DNA from: Lachnospiraceae bacterium
GTDB taxonomy: Bacteria; Bacillota; Clostridia; Lachnospirales; Bianqueaceae
Length of the DNA: 64,000 nt
Assembly (NCBI GenBank): GCA_022794035.1
Contig: JAAWDX010000014.1
Location: forward strand, 1 to 64,000
Direction of reading: 5' to 3'
The notes beneath the pieces are model-generated. The model saw nothing but the letters and a program-made list of their open reading frames with translations. It did not search any database and was not told the origin of the DNA. The position numbers and the translations under genes were made by a program. Below are positions 36,274 through 47,077 of the stretch, piece after piece. Position 1 is the first letter of the stretch, and each line of letters opens with the position of its first letter.

Positions 36274-38133
36274 ATGGCTGAAATGATTTCAGTGAAGGAA
36301 GCGGCAGCGCGCTGGCATGTAACAGAGCGGAGAGTTTCTAGTCTCTGCAAAGACGGAAAGATTACCGGAGCAAAGAAACAAGGCAATCGCTGGATGATCC
36401 CGGCTAATACGCAAAAGCCGGCAGACCAGAGAATTAAATCAGGCGTTTATCGAAAAACGAAGCGGACGCTTAAACTTCCTCTTCCCATTGGTGTATCGAA
36501 CTATTGCCTAGCATCCTCCGAATATTACTACATCGATAAGACGATGATGATTAAAGATTTTATTGATGAACGGCCTATGGTGACGCTGTTTACCCGCCCC
36601 CGTCGTTTTGGTAAGACTCTCAATATGGATATGCTGCGCACTTATTTTGAAAAGAGTGACAGAGATACTTCTGTTTATTTCCAAGATAAAAAGGTCTGGG
36701 CCTGCGGTCAGAAATACCGGGATTATCAAGGTAAGTATCCGGTGATTTTCCTGACCTTTAAAGATGTAAAGTTTAATACCTGGGAGAAGAGTTTTAAAGC
36801 AATTCGGGATATTTTTGCGAGGGAGACCCAGCGCCATGAGGAGCTGCGAACTAGCAGCAAGTGTGACGAGTACAATAAAAAAATTTATGAAAAGCTGGCC
36901 AGTGGAAAGGGCAGTGAAGTGGAGCTTGCCTCGGCGCTGCTTGACCTGTCGAAGATGCTCCACAAGCACTATGATATTGCGCCGATCATTATCATTGACG
37001 AGTATGATACGCCTATCCAGCAAGGATATATGCAGGGCTATTATGATAAAGTTATTCAGTTTATGCGCAACTTATTTTCAGGGGGATTCAAGGATAATCA
37101 GCATTTGTCCTTTGGTTTTCTCACGGGTATTCTGCGCGTGGCCAAGGAAAGCATTTTCAGTGGAATGAATAATCTGTCCATCAATTCGGTGCTGGACAAT
37201 AAATATAGCTCCTATTTCGGCTTTACCGCGGATGAGGTGAAGGAGATGGCGGAGTACTATGGTGCAGTTGATAAATACGATGAGATTTGTCAGTGGTATG
37301 ACGGCTACTGCGTTGGTAAGAGCGAAATTTTTAATCCGTGGTCGGTCATTAACTATTTCAGTAACGAATGTGAACCGAGACCATTTTGGGTGTCCACTGG
37401 CAGCAATGATATTATCGGGGAGATCCTTACACAGGCTGATGAGGAAATCTATAATCGACTAACGGCGTTAGTCAATGGAGAAGCCTTCACCACGTTTATC
37501 GATACTGGCGTGATTTATCCGCAAATTAAGAATAATCCCTCTACGATCTACAGCTTTTTGCTGGTAACGGGCTATCTGAAAGTGCTTAAAACAACACCTT
37601 CTTTTAGTGGAGACTTTATGTGTGAGGTGGCATTGCCAAACCGAGAGATTTCTCTGGTGTATAATAAAGAGATTTTGCAGCGGCTGGAAAAGCTGATCCC
37701 TCAGTCTACGGCGATCTCTGTTCAGGAGGCAATTTTTTCCGGGGATACTGTGCGATTGAAATCACAGATTCAAACGCTGCTGACGCAGTCAGTGAGTTTT
37801 TTTGATACAGCGGGAGAAAACTTTTATCATGGTTTTATGCTAGGTCTGTGTGCTTTAATGAGCGGCTTCTTTATAACCTCTAACCGTGAATCCGGAGACG
37901 GGCGCTATGATATTCAGCTAAGACCAACTAAGGCGGGACTTCCGGGTATCCTGATTGAGTTAAAAGCAGAGAAGGGTTGCAGTGATGAGAAGTTGAAAAA
38001 ATTGTCTGAAGCTGCCTTGCAGCAGATCAATGATAAGAATTATGACAGTGAGTTGATCAATGCGGGAGTCAAGACGGTCTATAAGTATGGCGTGGCCTTT
38101 AGTGGAAAGAAGGTTGAAGTGACGGTTAGGTGA
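36274..38133 (+). CDS. HTH + AAA-ATPase-like + PD-(D/E)XK nuclease protein
   Basis: 619 residues. Residues 1-55 form a helix-turn-helix of the excisionase/MerR kind (MISVKEAAARWHVTERRVSSLCKDGKI...NRWMIPA). Residues about 70-340 are an AAA-ATPase-like domain (P-loop-like LFTRPRRFGKT, Walker B IIIIDEYDTPI). The C-terminus has a PD-(D/E)XK nuclease-like domain (GDGRYDIQLRP...ILIELKAEK). The ATPase plus nuclease pair is a large, poorly understood family in gut anaerobes, but an N-terminal DNA-binding domain is an unusual addition. It has its own promoter and stands just ahead of the restriction operon. Function is unknown. Confidence 0.8.
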   Translation: MAEMISVKEAAARWHVTERRVSSLCKDGKITGAKKQGNRWMIPANTQKPADQRIKSGVYRKTKRTLKLPLPIGVSNYCLASSEYYYIDKTMMIKDFIDERPMVTLFTRPRRFGKTLNMDMLRTYFEKSDRDTSVYFQDKKVWACGQKYRDYQGKYPVIFLTFKDVKFNTWEKSFKAIRDIFARETQRHEELRTSSKCDEYNKKIYEKLASGKGSEVELASALLDLSKMLHKHYDIAPIIIIDEYDTPIQQGYMQGYYDKVIQFMRNLFSGGFKDNQHLSFGFLTGILRVAKESIFSGMNNLSINSVLDNKYSSYFGFTADEVKEMAEYYGAVDKYDEICQWYDGYCVGKSEIFNPWSVINYFSNECEPRPFWVSTGSNDIIGEILTQADEEIYNRLTALVNGEAFTTFIDTGVIYPQIKNNPSTIYSFLLVTGYLKVLKTTPSFSGDFMCEVALPNREISLVYNKEILQRLEKLIPQSTAISVQEAIFSGDTVRLKSQIQTLLTQSVSFFDTAGENFYHGFMLGLCALMSGFFITSNRESGDGRYDIQLRPTKAGLPGILIELKAEKGCSDEKLKKLSEAALQQINDKNYDSELINAGVKTVYKYGVAFSGKKVEVTVR

Positions 38134-38192
38134 GAATCTTTTCATCATCAGAAAATGGAACCAGAATGGCTAAAAGATAAGGAGTAACATCA

Positions 38193-39767
38193 GTGGCTGA
38201 TATAAAGAGAGATCAAGAGCGGGACGAGCTGTTCCGCACTATATATAAAATTGCGACCGACCTTGTCCATGCGGGACATGTGTCGGAATGGGATTTCAAA
38301 TCTTATGTTCTCGGTACAATGTTTTACCGCTATATTTCCGAGAATTTTGCGGCCTATATCAATGTGGGTGAACATGCGGCTGGGAATATCGATTTCGATT
38401 ATGCAAAGATGTCCGATTCGGATGCAGAGCCTGCCCGAGAGGGACTAGTGCAGGAAAAGGGATTTTTTATTTTACCGAGCGAGCTATTCTGCAATGTCCG
38501 TGCCCAGGCAGATAAAGACGAAAATCTTAATGAAACATTAGAACGTGTTTTTAATCATATTGAAAGCAGTGCTGCCAGCGGAGAGGCAGAAAATGATTTT
38601 GCAGGTTTGTTTGATGATTTTGACGTGAATAGTAAATCTATTGGCGAAACGGTCGCAAAGAGAAATAAAGTGCTTGCAGAGCTTTTGAATGGTGTAGATA
38701 AAATGCCACTGTTTCAGGCAGATGGTATCAATCCTGATTTGTTTGGTGATGCATATGAATATCTGATGGGTATGTATGCTGCAAATGCAGGGAAAAAAGG
38801 TGGGCAGTATTTCACTCCGGCGGATGTCTCGGAATTGCTTGCCCGTCTCGGTACGATAGGAAAAAAGAGAATCAACAAGGTATATGACCCCGCTTGTGGT
38901 TCTGGTTCGCTTCTTCTTAAAGTAGAGAAGGTTTTGGGCAAGGAGAATATTGAACAGGGATTTTTTGGGCAGGAAATAGACCTGACTACTTATAACCTTT
39001 GCCGCATCAATATGTTCTTACATAACATTGCCTTTGATGAATTTAGTATTGTGCGCGAGGATACACTTCTCAGTCCTCAGCATTGGGATGATCAGCCCTT
39101 TGAATTGATCGTTTCTAATCCGCCCTTTTCTGTTCCATGGGAGGGGGATAAAAATCCGCTGTTGATTAACGATATTCGCTTTTCTCCTGCCGGTGTACTG
39201 GCACCTGCCTCCAAAGGTGATATGGCGTTTATTATGCACAGTCTTTCATGGCTTGCGAATAACGGAGCCGCCGCAATTGTTTGTTTCCCTGGCATTATGT
39301 ACCGCGGCGGCGCTGAACAGAAGATCCGCAAATACCTTGTAGATAATAACTATGTGGACGCAATTATTCAGCTACCGTCAAATTTATTTCTTAATGTTAC
39401 TATATCCGTTGATATTATGCTGTTGAAAAAGAACAAAGCGGATAATGCTATTTTGTTTGTAGATGCATCTAAAGAGTTTGTGAAGGTAACGAAAAATAAT
39501 AGGCTTTCCGAAGCGAACATTCAACGTATTATTTCTGCTGCCGCCGAGCGAAAGAACGAGCAGTATTTCAGCCGGCTTGTACCAAATGACGAGGTTGGCA
39601 ATGAACAGAATGCTTATAACCTTTCAGTTTCTACATATGTGGAACAGGAGGATACGCGGGAAAAGATTGATATTGTAAAGCTGAATGAAGAAATCAAGCG
39701 GATTGTGGCACGGGAACAGGTATTAAGGGACGAGATTGATAAGATTATTGGGGAGATTGAGGGATGA
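38193..39767 (+). CDS. hsdM: Type I restriction-modification methyltransferase subunit
   Basis: 524 residues, GTG start with AAGGAG. The N-terminal helical HsdM domain (about 1-150) is followed by an N6-adenine methyltransferase domain: SAM-binding YDPACGSGSLLLK and catalytic NPPF, in the gamma-type order. The C-terminal helical tail (about 490-524) is coiled-coil-like, for contact with HsdS. First gene of the restriction operon; the next gene overlaps it by 4 bp (ATGA). Confidence 0.95.
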   Translation: MADIKRDQERDELFRTIYKIATDLVHAGHVSEWDFKSYVLGTMFYRYISENFAAYINVGEHAAGNIDFDYAKMSDSDAEPAREGLVQEKGFFILPSELFCNVRAQADKDENLNETLERVFNHIESSAASGEAENDFAGLFDDFDVNSKSIGETVAKRNKVLAELLNGVDKMPLFQADGINPDLFGDAYEYLMGMYAANAGKKGGQYFTPADVSELLARLGTIGKKRINKVYDPACGSGSLLLKVEKVLGKENIEQGFFGQEIDLTTYNLCRINMFLHNIAFDEFSIVREDTLLSPQHWDDQPFELIVSNPPFSVPWEGDKNPLLINDIRFSPAGVLAPASKGDMAFIMHSLSWLANNGAAAIVCFPGIMYRGGAEQKIRKYLVDNNYVDAIIQLPSNLFLNVTISVDIMLLKKNKADNAILFVDASKEFVKVTKNNRLSEANIQRIISAAAERKNEQYFSRLVPNDEVGNEQNAYNLSVSTYVEQEDTREKIDIVKLNEEIKRIVAREQVLRDEIDKIIGEIEG

Positions 39768-40434
39768 TGGCAATGAATGAAAAAGAACTATTAAAAAAAC
39801 TGATTGATGAATCTAAGAAACCTTCTATTAGTGAGTGGGTTTATGAAGTTGAGACATTTCTTATCGATACTAAAAATGAAACAAAAGAATCTTCTGATCT
39901 TATAAGAACTATTAAACTTTTAGGAGATTTTTCTAATAACTGTGAAAATTTAGTTGCGTTACTTCGTCAGATTTATAAGAAAAAATATGATTGTATAACG
40001 ATACCGTCTATAACAAAACGAAACCAAATATTTATTGCAATGATGTTTTCCGATGAAACTAATGTATTCTATGAGCAGGCTTATAAAACTGTTATTCAGT
40101 CTCTTAACTATTCCGCTATGCGTATTGATGAAAAAGAATACACAGGTTCTATTATCGGAGAAATTCAAATCGAGATATCCGATTCAGTTGCTCTTATTGC
40201 CGATTTGACAGGTAACCGAGGCGGCGTTTATTATGAAGCAGGAATAGCAAGGGGATTACAGCTTTGCAATCATCCAATTAAATTGATTTTAACATGTGAG
40301 CAAAGCTTTTTTAGCACAGAAAGAGTTCATTTTGATGTAAGTGGAGATAATATCCTTTTGTATAATTCTGTGGATGATTTGAAAAACAAGTTAAAAAATC
40401 GATTAAAAACAGTTTTGAATAGTGAGGAAAAATC

Positions 40435-40438
<4 letters not shown>
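39764..40438 (+). CDS. Nucleoside-deoxyribosyltransferase/TIR-like protein embedded in the restriction operon
   Basis: 224 residues. Residues 1-85 are helical. Residues about 88-205 look like the nucleoside 2-deoxyribosyltransferase/TIR-like fold: strand QIFIAMMF, then DSVALIADLTGNRGGVYYEAG (about 140-160) with a conserved-looking Asp and Glu158. Related folds cleave N-glycosidic bonds in nucleotides or NAD and act as effectors in several anti-phage systems. It overlaps hsdM and hsdS by 4 bp on both sides, so it is a true operon member. A role in restriction or as a back-up toxin is inference. A homologous enzyme function in nucleoside salvage is the alternative. Confidence 0.6.
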
Positions 40439-41703
<1,265 letters not shown>

Positions 41704-41704
41704 G

Positions 41705-42306
41705 AGCATAATTAGGCTTATTCAGTATGTATTTGGTTGGATACAAATTGAGTTGTCCGATGTCGGTAAGGTATCTATGTGCAAGAGGGTAATGAAAGAG
41801 GAAACATCGCCTGGTGGAGAAGTTCCATTTTTTAAAATTGGAACCTTTGGAAAAAAGCTGATGTATTTATCAGGCAAGAAAAATTTGAGGAATATCGCCG
41901 AACATATTCGTACCCCAAAAAAGGAGATATTTTAATATCTGTTGCAGGAACAATCGGAAAAACAGTTATATATGATGGTGAAGATGCCTATTATCAGGAT
42001 TCAAACATAGTTTGGATTGATAATGATGAAACGATCGTTTTGAACAGATATTTGTATTACTGCTATCAACTACAGCCATGGGTAGCTTCTGCTGGTGGAA
42101 CAATCACAAGGTTATATAATAATATCAGCAGAGCAAAAATCAATGTTCCATCAATAAGCGAACAGAAAAGGATTATTTCGATTCTTGACCGTTTTGATAC
42201 CCTTTGTAGCGATCTTTCATTTGGTCTGCCTGCAGAAATTGAAGCACGACAGAAGCAATACGAATATTACAGGGACAAGCTATTGGCTTTTAAGGAGGTT
42301 TTGTAA
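41705..42306 (+). pseudogene. Frameshifted third specificity half (spare hsdS half)
   Basis: Reading 41705-41850 gives an HsdS recognition-domain start (IELSDVGKVSMCKRVM...GEVPFFKIGTFG). The frame then changes at an A6 run (41851-41856). One extra A restores KKADVFIRQEKFEEYRR...GDILISVAGTIGKT and continues without stops to 42306, ending EIEARQKQYEYYRDKLLAF. That end parallels the conserved helices of the intact hsdS. There is no good start codon and the frame is closed upstream by TAG at 41702. It may be a recombination donor for hsdS or an on/off-switching half-subunit. Confidence 0.8.
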
Positions 42307-42307
42307 A

Positions 42308-42760
42308 ATGTTAATTAAAGGGTATGATATACAAAATGAAACGGTTTTTGAGATTGGAAAATTCTCAATTCTATGGAACTGTTTTGAGCACAACTGGTGT
42401 GATAGCAACTGCAATCCCGATAAAATAAAATCTATCGTAAATTTGATTCGTATTGATATGAAAAAGCAAGCTCAATTTGCCGATGTACTAAATAAACGTC
42501 GTAATTGGTTTGGACAACTTGAAATAGATTATGTTAGGGATTCCTTGCACCCGGGCAACGCCAGAGCATCGACAGAAGTTGATATGCAGATGATGCGTCA
42601 ATTTCTGGCACAAGAAGGCGATGCTTTACTTTATGGTTGTCTTTTAGTGATATATCGTATACGAAATAATCTAATGCATGGTATAAAACTTCTTGAAGAA
42701 TTAGACGGACAAATTGAACTTTTTCGTGCTGCAAATAATGTTTTAGAGAATATTGGGTGA
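42308..42760 (+). CDS. Small HEPN-like protein between hsdS and hsdR
   Basis: 150 residues from the ATG at 42308, directly after the specificity fragment. All-helical prediction. The C-terminal part has RNNLMH (Arg119-x4-His124) in VIYRIRNNLMHGIK, which matches the RX4-6H active-site motif of HEPN RNases. HEPN proteins often act as RNA-cutting toxins in defence systems. The stop overlaps the region of the hsdR start, so it is part of the operon. The catalytic role is inferred from one motif; a structural HEPN is also possible. Confidence 0.6.
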   Translation: MLIKGYDIQNETVFEIGKFSILWNCFEHNWCDSNCNPDKIKSIVNLIRIDMKKQAQFADVLNKRRNWFGQLEIDYVRDSLHPGNARASTEVDMQMMRQFLAQEGDALLYGCLLVIYRIRNNLMHGIKLLEELDGQIELFRAANNVLENIG

Positions 42761-42765
42761 ACAAT

Positions 42766-45700
42766 ATGAGTTATTTTAATATCATTGCCCAATCTGGCGA
42801 AAGCACCGTTGTAACCGAATATAAACCACAGGAGAAACGCTCTGATGCTTACCAAAGTGAAGCGGAGCTTGAAAAAGAATTTATAAACTTGCTTGGTGAG
42901 TTAGGATATGAATATCTGACGATTCATAAAGAAAAAGATTTGATTGACAATCTGCGTGTACAGCTTGAAAAGTTAAATGATTATCACTTTTCTGATGAGG
43001 AATGGAGTCGTTTCTTTCATGAAATTCTTGCTAATTCCAAAGATGGCATTGTTGAAAAGACTCGTCTGATTCAGGAAGATCATGTACAGGTGTTAAAGCG
43101 TGATAGTGGAGAGAGCAAGAACATTACGCTTGTTGATAAAAAGAGTATCCATAACAATACGCTTCAAGTTATCAATCAATACATTGTTTTTGCTGATGAG
43201 GGGGCGGCACATGATAATCGCTACGATGTCACGGTTCTTGTTAACGGTCTTCCACTGATACATATTGAATTAAAGCGCCGAGGTGTGTCAATTCGCGGAG
43301 CGTTTGATCAAATTGATCGTTATCAGCGTGACAGCTTTTGGGCGGCAAGTGGATTGTATGAATTTGTGCAGATATTTGTTATTTCCAATGGTACGAACAC
43401 TAAATATTATTCTAATACCACTCGTTTTAATCATATCAAAGACGCAAATTCCCATAAGGCGAAAAAAGAAAAAATGAGCAACAGCTTTGAGTTTACTTCC
43501 TTTTGGGCGGATGCAAATAATCGTATTATTCCCGATCTTGTGGACTTTACAAAGACTTTTTTCTGTAAACATACGATTTTGAATATATTGACGCGTTATT
43601 GTGTCTTTACAGCGGAAAATATGCTTCTTGTTATGCGTCCCTATCAGATTGTTGCAACGGAGCGTATTTTGAATCGGATTGAAATTGCCAATAATTATAA
43701 GAAATACGGGCGTGTTGCCGGTGGGGGGTACATATGGCACACCACCGGCAGCGGAAAAACATTGACCTCTTTTAAGACGGCGCAGCTTGCGTCTAAGCTT
43801 GCCTATATTGACAAGGTTTTGTTCGTAGTTGACAGAAAAGACCTTGACTATCAAACCATGAAGGAATATGATCGTTTCGAAAAAGGCGCGGCAAACAGCA
43901 ATTCTTCTACGGCGATACTGAAAAGACAGCTTGAGGATAATAATGCCAAAATTATTATTACAACCATTCAAAAGTTGGCCACTTTTATCAAAAAGAATGT
44001 GGGACACAGTGTTTTTGATAAGCGTGTTGTTATTATTTTTGATGAATGTCATCGTAGTCAATTCGGCGATATGCATTTGGCGATTACAAAGTATTTTACA
44101 AAGTATCATTTGTTTGGATTTACGGGAACGCCGATCTTTGCAGCCAATGCCGGAGTGAGTAAAAATCCAACGCTTCGCACTACCGAGCAGGCTTTTGGTG
44201 ATCAGCTGCATACCTATACCATTGTAGACGCTATCAATGATAAGAATGTACTGCCGTTTCGTGTGGATTACATTCAAACAATGGATAAAGAACCAGATAT
44301 CGACGATAAAGAAGTTTGGGATATTGACCGTGAAAAGGCATTTCAGGCACCCAAACGTATTCGCTTGGTAACAGAGTATATTCTTACACATTTTGATCAA
44401 AAAACCTATCGCGGAGTTAGGATCTATACTTATAATGTTTTGCAAAATATTGCGGAGGTAGCTTCTTCAAAAGAGCGGGATGCGATTGAGGAAATCAAGC
44501 AGAAGCAGCGTATCAGCGGGTTTAACGCTATCTTTGCGGTTTCATCCGTGGATGCTGCAAAGTTGTATTATGCGGAATTCAAACGTCAGATGGCTGAAAA
44601 TCCACAACAGCGGCTAAAGGTTGCTCTTATTTATAGCTATGGTGCAAATGAAGCAGAGACAGATGGTATTCTTGACGAGGAAAATCCGGAAGATACCTCT
44701 GCGCTTGATATGGCTTCCCGTGATTTTCTCGATGCAGCTATTGCCGATTATAACGAGATGTTCCATACCAACTATTCAACAGACAGCGATAAATTCCAGA
44801 ACTACTATAAAGATGTGTCCCTGCGAATGAAAAACAAGGAACTTGATTTGCTCATTGTGGTTAATATGTTCCTGACAGGTTTTGACGCAACTACGCTGAA
44901 CACGCTGTGGGTAGATAAAAATCTGAAGATGCATGGCCTGATTCAGGCATATTCCCGCACCAATCGTATTCTCAATTCTATTAAGTCATTCGGAAATATT
45001 GTTTGCTTCCGAAATCTACAGAGACGCACAGACGATGCTATCTCACTTTTCGGCGACAAGCAGGCGGGTGGTATTGTATTGATGCGCGGGTATAAAGATT
45101 ATTATTTCGGTTACGAGGATGACGAGGAAAGATATCATTCTGGCTATACTGATATGATAGAAGAACTGACAACAAAATTTCCTCTTTCCGATGAATCAAT
45201 TATGGGTGAACAAAATCAAAAGGAATTTATCGTCTTGTTTGGTGCGGTTCTACGCATGCGCAATCTGCTGACTTCCTTCGATGAGTTTGCCGGAAATGAA
45301 ATTTTGACTGAACGAGACTTTCAGGATTATCTTGGTCGATACCAAGATCTTCGGGATGAATGGAAAGATCGTAAACCTAGCGGTGAGAAAGAGGATATCA
45401 CCGACGACATCGTTTTTGAAATCGAGTTGATAAGGCAGATCGAAATTAACATTGATTATATTTTGATGCTGGTGAAAAAGTATCATGACTCTCACTGCGA
45501 TGATAAAGAGGTACTTATTACCATTCATAAAGCGGTGGATGCCAGCCCGGAGCTGCGAAGCAAGAAGGCGCTAATCGAAACCTTTATTGCCAATATCAAT
45601 GATGTGTCTGATGTAATGCTAGAATGGCGCACCTTTGTTGCAGAAGAAAAAGAAAAACAGCTTGTTGCCATCATAAAAGAAGAAAATCTTAAAGAAGAGG

Positions 45701-45879
45701 AAACGCGAAATTATATTGATATCACTTTTCGAGATGGCTCGGTAAAGACAAATGGTACAGCAATTGATAAGCTGATGCCGCCAATGTCTCGTTTTGTCGG
45801 AGGAAATCGCGCTGAGAAGAAACAGGGTGTGATTCAAAAGCTGCAGACATTTTTTGAAAGGTTTTTCGGAATAGGATAA
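42766..45879 (+). CDS. hsdR: Type I restriction endonuclease motor subunit
   Basis: 1037 residues from the ATG at 42766; a GTG at 42757 is possible. The N-terminal nuclease domain has the E-x-K pair in LIHIELKRRG, with RGAFDQIDRYQ after it. The SF2 translocase motor has Walker A WHTTGSGKT, DEAD-like IIFDECHRSQFGD, FGFTGTPIF and motif VI-like QAYSRTNRI. The C-terminal helical part binds the methylase core. It cuts unmodified DNA at a distance after ATP-driven translocation. Last gene of the restriction operon. Confidence 0.95.
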   Translation: MSYFNIIAQSGESTVVTEYKPQEKRSDAYQSEAELEKEFINLLGELGYEYLTIHKEKDLIDNLRVQLEKLNDYHFSDEEWSRFFHEILANSKDGIVEKTRLIQEDHVQVLKRDSGESKNITLVDKKSIHNNTLQVINQYIVFADEGAAHDNRYDVTVLVNGLPLIHIELKRRGVSIRGAFDQIDRYQRDSFWAASGLYEFVQIFVISNGTNTKYYSNTTRFNHIKDANSHKAKKEKMSNSFEFTSFWADANNRIIPDLVDFTKTFFCKHTILNILTRYCVFTAENMLLVMRPYQIVATERILNRIEIANNYKKYGRVAGGGYIWHTTGSGKTLTSFKTAQLASKLAYIDKVLFVVDRKDLDYQTMKEYDRFEKGAANSNSSTAILKRQLEDNNAKIIITTIQKLATFIKKNVGHSVFDKRVVIIFDECHRSQFGDMHLAITKYFTKYHLFGFTGTPIFAANAGVSKNPTLRTTEQAFGDQLHTYTIVDAINDKNVLPFRVDYIQTMDKEPDIDDKEVWDIDREKAFQAPKRIRLVTEYILTHFDQKTYRGVRIYTYNVLQNIAEVASSKERDAIEEIKQKQRISGFNAIFAVSSVDAAKLYYAEFKRQMAENPQQRLKVALIYSYGANEAETDGILDEENPEDTSALDMASRDFLDAAIADYNEMFHTNYSTDSDKFQNYYKDVSLRMKNKELDLLIVVNMFLTGFDATTLNTLWVDKNLKMHGLIQAYSRTNRILNSIKSFGNIVCFRNLQRRTDDAISLFGDKQAGGIVLMRGYKDYYFGYEDDEERYHSGYTDMIEELTTKFPLSDESIMGEQNQKEFIVLFGAVLRMRNLLTSFDEFAGNEILTERDFQDYLGRYQDLRDEWKDRKPSGEKEDITDDIVFEIELIRQIEINIDYILMLVKKYHDSHCDDKEVLITIHKAVDASPELRSKKALIETFIANINDVSDVMLEWRTFVAEEKEKQLVAIIKEENLKEEETRNYIDITFRDGSVKTNGTAIDKLMPPMSRFVGGNRAEKKQGVIQKLQTFFERFFGIG

Positions 45880-45942
45880 TCGAGACAGGGGTGAGGACAA
45901 AAAGTTGGACTCTCTAAGGGCTCGGAAAGGAGTTGGAAGAGA

Positions 45943-46164
45943 ATGTATTCACAAGATAAAATTGATATTGCCCTACAGGTCTACCACCAGTGCGGTTCCG
46001 TGACGGAAACAGTCCGTATTCTGGGCTATCCTACTAGAAGAGCCTTATATACATGGATTGAAAATGAGGCAATGCCTAAGTCTCCCCAAAAAGAATTAAC
46101 TCATGTCAACACAGCAGAGCATCCCAGAAATCCGCCCCTTGAAGTAAAAATGGATGCATGCTAG
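45943..46164 (+). pseudogene. IS3-type transposase OrfA remnant
   Basis: 73 codons. MYSQDKIDIALQVYHQCGSVTETVRILGYP reads as the N-terminal HTH of IS3-family OrfA proteins, then sequence diverges and stops; no OrfB follows. Upstream, 45897-45930 (GGACAAAAAGTTGGACTC at its start) resembles an IS3 left end. The rest of the 440-bp gap up to 46319 has only a small GGGCT/AGCCC dyad and no gene. It marks past transposition at the edge of the restriction operon. Confidence 0.65.
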
Positions 46165-46319
46165 AAAGTAGACAAGGGCTAAACAGTATTTCATGCCATT
46201 CAGCCCTCAATCAATCTTATATAATTTTTATTAAACCTATGATTTTTTTCACTAATCTAAGAGGTTTACACAATATTTGTTACACTACTGTTGCTAAATG
46301 GCTAAACGTTTATTTAGGG

Positions 46320-46748
46320 CTATTTCTTGAAGTTGGAATTTTGATTTAGCTCTTCAAGAATTTTCTTGCTCATTTCAGATTGAACCTCGGGGGAATTCAT
46401 AGCTCCGCTCAAAACGCCATTGAACAAGCCTGTCATGACATTTCCCATTGCGTTATATTTTGCAGTATTTTCCTGTTCTTTTTCCTGACGAATCAATTCG
46501 TTTTCATGTTCTTTCTGCATGATTTCAAGTTTATGCTGATGTTCTTTTTCTTTTGATTCTATCTCCAGACGATGCTGCTCTCGAATAGCATCAATATTAA
46601 CTTTATGTTGTTCCATCAGTCGCTCAATTTCGTGTTGGTTAGATAATTGAAGTTTCTTGTTTTCAGATTTTGCTTGACTTTTTGCCAAAACAAAACTGAT
46701 AATGCCGCTTATGATTGCTGGAACACATGCTATCAACAATGTTTCCAT
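46320..46748 (-). CDS. Small membrane-anchored coiled-coil protein
   Basis: 142 residues. One N-terminal membrane helix (about residues 3-21, LLIACVPAIISGIISFVLA) is followed by a highly charged Glu/Lys/Gln coiled coil (about 25-95) and a short hydrophobic tail (GNVMTGLFNGVLSGAM). GAGGTGAA precedes the ATG. I recognise no family. The architecture suits a membrane-tethered scaffold; its place beside defence genes may be chance. Confidence 0.7.
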   Translation of the reverse strand: METLLIACVPAIISGIISFVLAKSQAKSENKKLQLSNQHEIERLMEQHKVNIDAIREQHRLEIESKEKEHQHKLEIMQKEHENELIRQEKEQENTAKYNAMGNVMTGLFNGVLSGAMNSPEVQSEMSKKILEELNQNSNFKK

Positions 46749-46955
46749 ATAAATTCACCTCATTTTGTACATACTTGTCCTTTTATCATCATAAACATAG
46801 ACTAATCACAAAATTTTATTAATTGTATTATATCATAAATCGTGATTTTTCTCAACAAAAAAACAATTACAGAAAAACACCGGCAGCTATTATCTGTCAG
46901 CATAGCTTCCCACGATAAAAGATTAAGATGGAGACATCTTCTATATGAAAACATG

Positions 46956-46993
46956 AAAAAGCTACATTTTGATTTCTTAAAACGTAGCTTTTT
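46956..46993. terminator. Bidirectional terminator-like hairpin
   Basis: AAAAAGCTAC (46956-46965) pairs with GTAGCTTTTT (46984-46993), with further TTTT/AAAA pairing in the loop. It lies 40 bp from a tRNA 3'-end remnant in the 329-bp gap 46749-47077, which holds nothing else recognisable. Confidence 0.6.
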
Positions 46994-47030
46994 ATTTGTC
47001 TAAGCCACATGAAAAAGATATTTTCGGCTT

Positions 47031-47062
47031 TTCGGCGGAGGGATTTGAACTCTTGTAGATTG
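47031..47062 (-). other. Possible tRNA 3'-end remnant
   Basis: On the - strand, AGAGTTCAAATCCCTCCGCCG resembles a T arm plus 3' acceptor strand. No D or anticodon arm adjoins it. A longer tRNA-Ser-like fragment in the same orientation lies at 51825-51905, so the pair may mark old integration boundaries. Confidence 0.4.
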
Positions 47063-47077
47063 ATTTCTCTATTTAAT

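Noticed and set aside
46158-46349. 63-codon + strand frame after the IS remnant
   Set aside because: No ribosome binding site, low complexity, and it runs into the convergent gene.
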